Assembly: GCA_030613795.1 (NCBI GenBank)
Contig: JAUWLG010000070.1
Location: 1-6,746, forward strand
From: Helicobacteraceae bacterium
GTDB taxonomy: Bacteria > Campylobacterota > Campylobacteria > Campylobacterales > Sulfurimonadaceae
Reading direction: 5' to 3'
DNA length: 6,746 bases
The position numbers and the translations under genes are program-made. The notes under the pieces were generated by a model. The model had not been told where the DNA came from, did not search any database, and was given only the letters and a program-made list of their open reading frames with translations. Of this stretch, positions 1 through 5,830 are shown in pieces; positions within the stretch are counted from its first letter, which is position 1, and each line of letters starts with the position of its first letter.

Positions 1-1571
1 TTATCAATACGACGATTTTCATGACGCTCTGTACCTACGATACAGAGACCGCCAAGCTCTTTGATCTCATCATTGATCTTAATGTCAACACCACGACCCG
101 CCATGTTTGTTGCGATGGTCACGGCACCTTTGACACCGGCATTTTTAATGATCTCACCCTCTTGTTCATGGTTCTTTGCATTAAGAACCGTGTGCGCGAT
201 CTTCTCTTTTTTCAAAAGTTCATGCAGAAGTTCTGACTTCTCGATAGAAGCCGTACCGACTAGCACCGGACGTCCTACTTTTGCCAACTCTCTGATCTCA
301 TGAATGACCGCTTCAAATTTCTCTTTCTCCGTTTTATAGATAAGATCATTTTGGTCTAAACGTGTAACCGGTACATTCGTTGGGATAGAGACAACATCCA
401 GGCTGTAGATCTGTGCAAATTCTGTCGCTTCTGTCTGCGCTGTACCTGTCATACCTGCGAGCTTGCCATACATTCTAAAGTAGTTTTGAAAGGTAATATC
501 AGCAAGAGTCTGTGACTCTTCTTTAATAGCAACACCCTCTTTTGACTCTAACGCTTGGTGAAGGCCTTCAGAAAAACGACGCCCTTCACTTAAACGGCCT
601 GTAAACTCATCAACGATCACCACTTCGCCATCTTTAACGACATAGTCTACATCTTTGACAAACAGGTAGTTGGCTTTAAGCGCCTGATCCATATGGTGTG
701 AAAGTGCTGCATTTTCTATTGCATAGAGGTTCTCAACACCAAAAAGCCCTTCAGCCTTGGCAATACCCTCTTCTGTTGTCAAGACAACCTTGTCTTTCTC
801 ATCAACCGTAAAGTCCACATCTTTTTGCATCTGAAGAACAACAGCATTGGCACGATCATAGTTCTCAAGTGTTCGTTCAACCGGACCAGAGATAATAAGC
901 GGTGTACGCGCTTCATCAATAAGGATCGAATCCACTTCATCTACGATTACAAAGTGATGACTACGCTGTGCCATCTGCTCTTTTGTAAAGTTCATGTTGT
1001 CACGAAGGTAGTCAAAACCAAACTCGTTGTTAGTACCATAGGTAATATCAGCTTGATAACCCGCGATCTTGTGCCCAGGATCATTCGTCGTCTCTAAGAT
1101 CGTACCGACCGTAAACCCTAAAAAGTTGTAAAGAGGCTCTAACTCTTTGGCATCACGAGAGGCAAGGTAGTCATTTACCGTTACAAGGTGAACACCCTCA
1201 CCCTTCATTGCATTTAAGATAATAGCAAGAGTAGCAACAAGTGTCTTACCTTCACCTGTCTTCATCTCAGCAATACGGCCTTCGTGAAGCACCATACCAC
1301 CGACAAGCTGTACATCATAGTGGCGTAAGCCTATCGTACGAGTACTAGCTTCTCGTGTTATTGCAAACGAGTCGACTAAGACATCATTAAGGCTCTTCTC
1401 ATCTGAAAGAACCTCTTGTTTAATCGCTTCAAAAGCTGCTTTAAGTTCATCATCGCTAAGGGCTTTGTACTTCTCTTCTAAGCTATTGATCTGATTGACA
1501 CGTTTTGCATATTTTTTAAGTTCCCGGTCGTTTTTAGTTCCGAAAATCTTTCCAAAAGTAGTTTGAATCAT
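1..1571 (-). CDS. secA: SecA, preprotein translocase ATPase (N-terminal 523 codons, runs off left edge)
   Basis: SecA is the cytosolic motor that drives unfolded preproteins through SecYEG using ATP. Translating the minus strand from the ATG at 1571 gives an uninterrupted frame to the window edge, starting [20 protein letters not shown]. Visible motifs are Walker A MKTGEGKT (residues 103-110), the helicase motif II region [19 protein letters not shown] (from 211), and the NBD2 motifs [15 protein letters not shown] and [11 protein letters not shown] at the end of the fragment. This covers NBD1, the preprotein cross-linking domain and most of NBD2. The rest of NBD2, the helical scaffold and wing domains and the C-terminal tail lie outside the window; full-length SecA is usually about 850-900 residues. 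The start is supported by the conserved N-terminus, by a -10 box 36 nt upstream, and only weakly by GGAT about 11 nt upstream. The gene is divergent from lolA, as I recall for Campylobacter. Identification is very secure. Confidence 0.98.
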   Translation of the reverse strand, partial: MIQTTFGKIFGTKNDRELKKYAKRVNQINSLEEKYKALSDDELKAAFEAIKQEVLSDEKSLNDVLVDSFAITREASTRTIGLRHYDVQLVGGMVLHEGRIAEMKTGEGKTLVATLAIILNAMKGEGVHLVTVNDYLASRDAKELEPLYNFLGFTVGTILETTNDPGHKIAGYQADITYGTNNEFGFDYLRDNMNFTKEQMAQRSHHFVIVDEVDSILIDEARTPLIISGPVERTLENYDRANAVVLQMQKDVDFTVDEKDKVVLTTEEGIAKAEGLFGVENLYAIENAALSHHMDQALKANYLFVKDVDYVVKDGEVVIVDEFTGRLSEGRRFSEGLHQALESKEGVAIKEESQTLADITFQNYFRMYGKLAGMTGTAQTEATEFAQIYSLDVVSIPTNVPVTRLDQNDLIYKTEKEKFEAVIHEIRELAKVGRPVLVGTASIEKSELLHELLKKEKIAHTVLNAKNHEQEGEIIKNAGVKGAVTIATNMAGRGVDIKINDEIKELGGLCIVGTERHENRRID

Positions 1572-1606
1572 GGTCTTTTTATATCCATTATCTGTAAGTT
1601 ATGGGG

Positions 1607-1612
1607 ATTATA
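1607..1612 (-). promoter_or_regulatory. predicted secA promoter (-10 box TATAAT)
   Basis: On the minus strand this is a perfect TATAAT in the context GGGCTATAATCCCC, 36 nt before the secA ATG. A start near 1600 would give a leader of about 29 nt. There is no recognisable -35 box; the upstream stretch is A+T-rich, as is usual for sigma-70 promoters in Campylobacterota. Prediction from sequence only. Confidence 0.6.
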
Positions 1613-1621
1613 GCCCAGCAA

Positions 1622-1650
1622 TGCTATAGTTTTAATGAAAGCCTATAGCA
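1622..1650. promoter_or_regulatory. 8-bp inverted repeat upstream of the secA -10 box (possible operator)
   Basis: TGCTATAG (1622-1629) and CTATAGCA (1643-1650) are a perfect 8-bp inverted repeat around a 13-nt A+T-rich spacer, with half-site centres 21 nt apart. It covers about -22 to -50 relative to the predicted secA start, bracketing where a -35 box would lie. Neither predicted divergent transcript includes it, so a DNA-level protein site is more likely than an RNA hairpin. No known regulator is recognised; an 8-bp repeat may also arise by chance in A+T-rich DNA. Confidence 0.3.
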
Positions 1651-1710
1651 AGGCGATAAAGTAAGCATAATATTACATAATATAAATATCAACTGTTACC
1701 ACTTTATGGT

Positions 1711-1716
1711 TATAAT
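1711..1716 (+). promoter_or_regulatory. predicted lolA promoter (-10 box TATAAT)
   Basis: A perfect TATAAT, preceded by TATGGT and a long A+T-rich tract (about 1660-1710) resembling the periodic A/T signal that replaces a -35 box in Campylobacterota. A start near 1723 would place the whole 266-bp palindromic element inside the lolA leader, giving a leader of about 290 nt. No stronger -10 candidate was seen between the element and lolA; TATGAA at 1945-1950 is a poorer alternative. Confidence 0.5.
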
Positions 1717-1758
1717 ACACACAATAAAGGGTACCTCTAATAACCCTAGTCAGCCTCA

Positions 1759-1859
1759 GAGATAAAGAGAGAGGTGTGATTGTGCAAAACTTTTTTTGAG
1801 TCATAGCCATAGCTACGATGAATGAAAATTTTGTGCAAGATTGCCTCTCTCTTTATCTC
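1759..1859. repeat. internal hairpin A of the palindromic element
   Basis: The base is a perfect 16-bp stem: GAGATAAAGAGAGAGG (1759-1774) against 1844-1859. G1759 can alternatively close the outer arm. After a short internal loop, TTGTGCAA at 1780-1787 pairs with an identical TTGTGCAA at 1831-1838, which works as RNA through two central G-U pairs and extends by two A-U pairs. A weaker A/T stem (1791-1794 with 1824-1827) leads to the apex TAGC-CATA-GCTA (1804-1815). Confidence 0.7.
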
Positions 1860-1868
1860 CCTTCGGGC

Positions 1869-1962
1869 AATACAGAGAAACACATACTCTGCGTTGGTAC
1901 TTTTCATCTTAGCTATTGCTAGGCTTTCAAAGTACCGCCTTGATTATGAATTTCTCTGTGTT
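1869..1962. repeat. internal hairpin B of the palindromic element
   Basis: A 12-bp stem pairs AATACAGAGAAA (1869-1880) with TTTCTCTGTGTT (1951-1962), with one G-T wobble. A partly paired middle section includes 1883-1886 with 1945-1948. A perfect 8-bp stem follows, GGTACTTT (1896-1903) with AAAGTACC (1929-1936). The tip is TAGC-TATT-GCTA (1910-1921), the same TAGC-N4-GCTA pattern as hairpin A. Confidence 0.7.
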
Positions 1963-2001
1963 GCTGAGGCTGACTAGCGTTATTAGAGGTGCCCAAGAAA
2001 C

Positions 2002-2008
2002 AGAAGGA
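2002..2008 (+). promoter_or_regulatory. lolA ribosome binding site
   Basis: AGAAGGA lies 5 nt before the ATG at 2014 and fixes this start. It begins only 7 bp after the right end of the palindromic element, so folding of the outer arm could influence access to it. Confidence 0.75.
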
Positions 2009-2013
2009 AATCG

Positions 2014-2529
2014 ATGCGTATACTCTTTATTGCCCTATTCGTTCTCTCTCCACTTTTTGCTATAAGTGAAAAGACAGACACTATGAAAGCTGACTTTGTT
2101 CAAACCATTACCGATGATAAAAACAGTACTATTACCTACAAAGGCAGTATGTTAGCAAAACGACCTAATATGGCCTTGTGGCACTACAAAGAGCCTATCG
2201 AGAAAACTGTCTATATCACAGCCAGCAGTATCACCATAGTCGAGCCAGAGATTGAGCAGGCTATCATAAAACGATTAGGCAACAGCATCGATATTCTTGC
2301 CATTTTGGCATCAGCAAAAAGAGATGGTAAAAACAGTTACACAGCCTTTTATAACAATAAAGAGTACCATATTGCCATTCAGGATGATATGATCAAAGCT
2401 ATCAGCTACACCGATGCCTTTGACAACGTCGTTAAAATTGTTTTTACTGCACAGCAGATCAACAAAAAGATCAATGACAGCCGTTTCGAAGCTGACATAC
2501 CTGCTGACTTCGACATCATCAAAGACTAA
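2014..2529 (+). CDS. lolA: LolA, periplasmic outer-membrane lipoprotein carrier protein
   Basis: LolA accepts lipoproteins released by the inner-membrane Lol ABC transporter and carries them across the periplasm. The 171-residue product starts with a Sec signal peptide (MRILFIALFVLSPLFA, predicted cleavage after residue 16). The mature part shows the LolA pattern: a KADFVQTI strand, Y-K-G-S-M then LAKRPNMALWHYKEP (conserved R-P and W-x-Y-x-x-P), a VYITASSITIVEPEIEQ segment, and later paired strands around YHIAIQDD and NVVKIVF. It is shorter than gamma-proteobacterial LolA (about 200 residues) but normal for Campylobacterota. LolB is generally absent outside beta- and gamma-proteobacteria, so delivery at the outer membrane probably differs. 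Divergence from secA supports the assignment. A strong Shine-Dalgarno sequence supports the start. The gene appears monocistronic. Confidence 0.93.
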   Translation: MRILFIALFVLSPLFAISEKTDTMKADFVQTITDDKNSTITYKGSMLAKRPNMALWHYKEPIEKTVYITASSITIVEPEIEQAIIKRLGNSIDILAILASAKRDGKNSYTAFYNNKEYHIAIQDDMIKAISYTDAFDNVVKIVFTAQQINKKINDSRFEADIPADFDIIKD

Positions 2530-2570
2530 GATCATCCGCTCATTCATCATACACCTCTGAGGTTGCAGTG

Positions 2571-2585
2571 GGCTTAGAGCCTTTT
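2571..2585 (+). terminator. weak terminator-like hairpin after lolA
   Basis: GGCT-TAG-AGCC followed by TTTT, 42 nt past the lolA stop. The stem is only 4 bp and the T-run short, so this is a marginal rho-independent terminator. Another small inverted repeat, GCTTTCTAAAGC (2625-2636), lies further on without a T-run. Confidence 0.3.
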
Positions 2586-2730
2586 AGATCGCCTCTCAAG
2601 CTTTAAAGAGACCATTGCACAATAGCTTTCTAAAGCCATTATCATAATATTTTCTACTATTTTGCTGCCAAACATTTCAAACTTTAATTGGCGTTTTAAA
2701 TTTTTAAGAGATAGAAGCGATTTTTTGATG

Positions 2731-2736
2731 TATAAT
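2731..2736 (+). promoter_or_regulatory. predicted promoter of the GGDEF/EAL gene (-10 box TATAAT)
   Basis: A perfect TATAAT preceded by TTTTTTGATG and A+T-rich DNA. A start near 2743 gives a leader of about 27 nt to the ATG at 2770. The box lies inside the longest possible reading frame, which opens at 2662, and so argues against that upstream start. Sequence prediction only. Confidence 0.6.
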
Positions 2737-2769
2737 CACTACAATACAGAATTAAAAATAGGTTTTTTA

Positions 2770-5118
2770 ATGAAAAAAAGTGACTATAACAAGTTAAACC
2801 AAGCCGTTGAGAACTTCTCATTAACACTTGAAAAACGTGTTGAGTATGATCGTTTGACTTTTTTGTACATGTCTTTGCCTTTCATCTTAATTGGTCACCT
2901 GCTTGGTGCCTTTCTTTTTAGTACCTTACAATATCAAATTGTTGACACCTACTCTATTGTTATCTGGCTTACCTTGAGTGTCATTGTCATATTGTGGCGT
3001 TGGTACCATTTTATGCAGTTTAAAAATGTAAAAGAGTCTACAAAGCTCAAAGAGTCCACAACATGGCTGCACCACTACTATATTGATGTTATTTCAAGCG
3101 GTGTTGTTTGGGGTTCAAGCGCCCTGCTTCTCTTCCCGACAGATAACTTCATGGGACAGATCATCGTTATGGTTTTTATATTTGCTGTCAGTTTTGCAAC
3201 ACTCAGCTCACTCTCTTCAAAACTCATGCTTTTACTGTTATATTTGGTAGTAACGTTTACGCCACTTGTTGTGAGACTTTTACTTTTAGATGAAACCTAC
3301 TCTTTTACAGCGTTGATCATTGTACTTGCTCTGGTTGCTCTGCTGATTTTTATTGCTGAATTTTTTGGTGCCATCATCAACAACTCCCTCTCAAACCATC
3401 AAAATTTTATCCAGGCTAAACATGAAATTGACAGCCTCAAAGAACGCTTTTTTTCACTCTTTGAACGTGCCCCAGTAGGCATATTCTATTATAATGAGGA
3501 TCTAAAGATCATCGATTCCAATGAACGCTTTCATAAACTTCATGACATTGACAAACTGACACTAATGCATCAAGACCTCCGCCAAATCAAAAACCAAGAG
3601 GTCATCAACCAATTTAAGACTGTGTTTGATAACAACTCCGGCTACTATCGTGGTGTATTCACCCCGATAAAATCAAAGAAACAGCTCTTTGTTGAGTTAA
3701 GTACCGTCCCATTGATAGACCGTACCAATAATGTAACAGGCGGTATATGTATCCTCGAAGACATAACGGCAGAAGTTGATGCCAAAGAGGAGATCCTTCG
3801 TCGTGTCTACTACGACATCTTGACCAATATACCAAATCGGACACTCTTTATGGACCGTCTGGAACGGGCCCTTTTTAAGACAAAGTCAAAAAATAGCAGC
3901 ATGAGAGGGGCTGTGATCTATATTGATATTGATAACTTCAAATCCTTTAATGACACATTGGGACATCACAATGGCGATGTTTTACTGCAGCAGATCGCTA
4001 ATAGAATCGGTAGTTTAGGAAGAGAAGAGAACACGGTCGCAAGACTCAGTGGTGATGACTTTGTCATACTGATCACAGAACTTCCTTCTCAAAGCGAGCA
4101 AGCTAAAGAGAGAGCAATGTTGATCGCCAAGAGTTATAAAGACCAGTTCCTTCAGCCCTTTACTATCAATAATCAAGAATATTATGTCAACACAAGCATG
4201 GGAATATCATTTTTTCCGAATATTAATGAATCTGCATACGATGTACTAAAACGTGCAGAAGTAGCAATGTACCATGCCAAGAAACAAGGTAGAAACCGTA
4301 TTGAACTTCACCAAAAAGATATGGATGAAGAGATCTCAGTTATCCTGGATGTTGAAAACAGACTGCGTGCAGCCATTAAAAACAACGAATTCGAACTCTT
4401 TTATCAGCCTCAAGTCGATATAACTTCGAACACTATCGTCTCTGCCGAAGCACTGATCCGTTGGAAACAAAAAGATGGCAGCTATATTATGCCGGGACAA
4501 TTTATCCCTATTGCAGAGGCCAGTGGACTGATCTTACCGATGAGTGCATGGATCATCGAGACGGCTATCAAACAGATGATCGCATGGAAAGAGCAAGATG
4601 AGCCTTTACAGATCGATAGAGTAGCTATCAATATCAGTGCTATTCATTTTTCTCAGGTGGACTTTGTAGATCAGATAAAGAGTATCATCAACAAACACGC
4701 TATCGACCCTAAACATATAGAACTCGAACTGACTGAAAGCAGTGCTTTGGTTAACATCGAAGAGACAATTCAGAAGATCGAAGAACTCAAAAAGATCGGT
4801 ATCTCTTTTGCTCTTGATGACTTTGGTACAGGCTATTCGTCACTTGCCTATCTGAAACGTCTTCCTATTGACTACCTCAAGATCGACCAATCCTTTATTA
4901 AAAACATGATGAACGACAATGATGACAAACTGATCACGAACACCATCGTCTCCGTAGCGCAATCCTTTAAACTCAAGGTCATCGCAGAAGGGGTTGAAGA
5001 GACTGAACAGTTGGAACATCTTAAGTCCATCACTTGTGACATCTATCAAGGTTATCTTCGCAGTAAGCCTATCTCGGCTAAAGAGTTTGAAACACTTGTC
5101 ATCAAAAAGACTAAATAG
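2770..5118 (+). CDS. six-helix membrane PAS-GGDEF-EAL protein, probable c-di-GMP phosphodiesterase
   Basis: A 782-residue inner-membrane signalling protein expected to hydrolyse cyclic di-GMP. Six hydrophobic helices lie at about 31-52, 60-79, 105-122, 130-149, 152-172 and 178-200. A linker leads to a PAS domain (about 223-340), then GGDEF (about 345-510) and EAL (about 525-775). The GGDEF domain keeps DILTNIPNR and DIDNFKSFND..GHHNGD, but its signature is SGDDF (427-431) and the RxxD inhibitory site reads REEN, so cyclase activity is doubtful. The EAL domain looks complete: EALIRW (560-565), AINIS, ELTES, DDFGTGYSSL (from 683), LKIDQSFI, EGVEE and QGYLRSKP. The frame is open from 2662, but I chose ATG 2770 because a TATAAT box at 2731 lies just upstream, the first 36 residues do not look like family sequence, and MKKSDYNK follows a modest TAGG. 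The membrane sensor is not a domain I can name. The gene seems monocistronic and converges on copB. Confidence 0.93.
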   Translation: MKKSDYNKLNQAVENFSLTLEKRVEYDRLTFLYMSLPFILIGHLLGAFLFSTLQYQIVDTYSIVIWLTLSVIVILWRWYHFMQFKNVKESTKLKESTTWLHHYYIDVISSGVVWGSSALLLFPTDNFMGQIIVMVFIFAVSFATLSSLSSKLMLLLLYLVVTFTPLVVRLLLLDETYSFTALIIVLALVALLIFIAEFFGAIINNSLSNHQNFIQAKHEIDSLKERFFSLFERAPVGIFYYNEDLKIIDSNERFHKLHDIDKLTLMHQDLRQIKNQEVINQFKTVFDNNSGYYRGVFTPIKSKKQLFVELSTVPLIDRTNNVTGGICILEDITAEVDAKEEILRRVYYDILTNIPNRTLFMDRLERALFKTKSKNSSMRGAVIYIDIDNFKSFNDTLGHHNGDVLLQQIANRIGSLGREENTVARLSGDDFVILITELPSQSEQAKERAMLIAKSYKDQFLQPFTINNQEYYVNTSMGISFFPNINESAYDVLKRAEVAMYHAKKQGRNRIELHQKDMDEEISVILDVENRLRAAIKNNEFELFYQPQVDITSNTIVSAEALIRWKQKDGSYIMPGQFIPIAEASGLILPMSAWIIETAIKQMIAWKEQDEPLQIDRVAINISAIHFSQVDFVDQIKSIINKHAIDPKHIELELTESSALVNIEETIQKIEELKKIGISFALDDFGTGYSSLAYLKRLPIDYLKIDQSFIKNMMNDNDDKLITNTIVSVAQSFKLKVIAEGVEETEQLEHLKSITCDIYQGYLRSKPISAKEFETLVIKKTK

Positions 5119-5141
5119 CTGTAAAACTTTATCTATTTTAG
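5111..5141. terminator. A+T-rich hairpin across the convergent stop codons (possible bidirectional terminator)
   Basis: CTAAATAG (5111-5118) can pair with CTATTTTAG (5133-5141) with a one-base bulge around a 14-nt loop. The arms include both stop codons of the convergent genes, which are only 19 bp apart. The stem is weak and no good T-run follows, so termination may rely on other signals. Confidence 0.25.
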
Positions 5142-5818
5142 AACCAAAATCGAAAACCTGCTACAGCTCTTGCCTCATCAATATCATTGTAATCTCTTGT
5201 GTTTCCATAAGTTTTTTCCCATTCTACCCCGATATAAGGGGCGAACTCTCTTCTGATCTCATAGCGCAACCGTAATCCAAGATTAAGCGCTGATAAACCG
5301 GAACCTATCTCCATCTTCGGGATATCTTCCGTGTAGAGTTCTGTTTCAAGACTCGGGGTTAAAACCAACCTTTGAGTCAGGAGGGCCTCATACTCGGTCT
5401 CAAATCGAACACCGATCGTCCCTTCATCATCGATCAACAATAGCACTCTTGTTTCAAAATAATATGGAGCTAATCCTTGTAGTGCTATAACACCCCATGT
5501 CTGATCAGCATCTGGTGTAGTGTCATACCCTATCCCAAGTTGCAGATCCCAGAAAGGGGAGATTGCACGGCTGTAAAGCAGCTGATTTTCACTCTCCGTC
5601 TCACCGTTTTCATGCTCGCCTTCCGTGTAAAGATAGACTTTGTTCAAATCTTTTCCAATCCAAAGGTCCGCTTCCCATTCAACCGGATAATCGGATGTGC
5701 TCTTCACTTCCAGTTTCTCCATAGTGAATTTATAGAGTAATGGATCATCTGCCATACCGGCAAAAGCTGAAGTAATTAGTCCAAAAGCCATTATCAGTAG
5801 TAAGGTTAACTTTTTCAT
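5138..5818 (-). CDS. copB: CopB/PcoB-family outer-membrane copper resistance protein
   Basis: CopB/PcoB proteins are outer-membrane beta-barrels that work with the periplasmic oxidase CopA/PcoA in copper resistance, probably by binding or exporting copper. The 226-residue product has a signal peptide (MKKLTLLLIMAFGLITSAFA) and family-typical segments: DDPLLYKFTMEKLEV, VEWEADLWIGKDLNKVYLYT, LLYSRAISPFWDLQLGIGYD, WGVIALQGLAPYYFE, YEALLTQRLVLTPSLE, GSGLSALNLGLRLRYE, RREFAPYIGVEWEKTYGNT, and a terminal FRFWF ending in the aromatic residue usual for barrel proteins. It lacks the long Met/His-rich N-terminal stretch of many CopB proteins, so it is close to a minimal barrel. A frame open 7 codons further upstream is rejected because AAGGAG lies 6 nt before ATG 5818. 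The start is 10 nt after the copA stop, indicating one operon. Confidence 0.93.
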   Translation of the reverse strand: MKKLTLLLIMAFGLITSAFAGMADDPLLYKFTMEKLEVKSTSDYPVEWEADLWIGKDLNKVYLYTEGEHENGETESENQLLYSRAISPFWDLQLGIGYDTTPDADQTWGVIALQGLAPYYFETRVLLLIDDEGTIGVRFETEYEALLTQRLVLTPSLETELYTEDIPKMEIGSGLSALNLGLRLRYEIRREFAPYIGVEWEKTYGNTRDYNDIDEARAVAGFRFWF

Positions 5819-5824
5819 AATCAG

Positions 5825-5830
5825 CTCCTT
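5825..5830 (-). promoter_or_regulatory. copB ribosome binding site overlapping the copA stop codon
   Basis: Minus-strand AAGGAG lies 6 nt before the copB ATG; its first two bases belong to the copA TAA stop codon. It decides the copB start and suggests translational coupling. Confidence 0.85.

Larger units (their letters stand above)
1729..1994. repeat. 266-bp palindromic, three-way-junction element (MITE-like or structured leader)
   Basis: The ends are 31-bp inverted arms: 1729-1759 begins GGGTACCTCTAATAACC and 1964-1994 is its reverse complement with one C/C mismatch (1745/1978) and one G-T pair (1732/1991). Pairing stops exactly at the GGG/CCC ends. Between the arms lie two long hairpins (1759-1859 and 1869-1962), joined by CTTCGGGCA, so the whole can fold as a three-way junction in single-stranded DNA or RNA. 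No credible long ORF or transposase lies inside. No clear target-site duplication is visible; the flanks are ATAAA and AAGAAA. Sharp ends, terminal inverted repeats and small size fit a non-autonomous mobile element. The position between promoter and gene would equally allow a cis-acting leader RNA. The structure is directly visible; the class is inference. Confidence 0.75.

Noticed and set aside
21..1097. Plus-strand open frames of 70-90 codons on the left side
   Set aside because: They lie antisense within the secA reading frame and have no recognisable protein features or ribosome binding sites.
1729..1994. Integron attC site or CRISPR array
   Set aside because: The inverted ends do not show the GTTRRRY/RYYYAAC core sites of attC, there is no integrase or gene cassette, and there are no regularly spaced direct repeats.
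1729..1994. Target-site duplication flanking the palindromic element
   Set aside because: The flanks (ATAAA on the left, AAGAAA on the right) share only short A-rich bases that could match by chance.
2615..2622. TTGCACAA downstream of lolA, reverse complement of the TTGTGCAA found twice in the palindromic element
   Set aside because: An 8-9 base match without extended similarity is too short to call a degraded second copy.
2662..2769. Upstream extension of the GGDEF/EAL protein by 36 residues (ATG at 2662)
   Set aside because: A TATAAT box at 2731 lies inside it, no ribosome binding site precedes 2662, and the sequence is unlike the rest of the protein; ATG 2770 is preferred.
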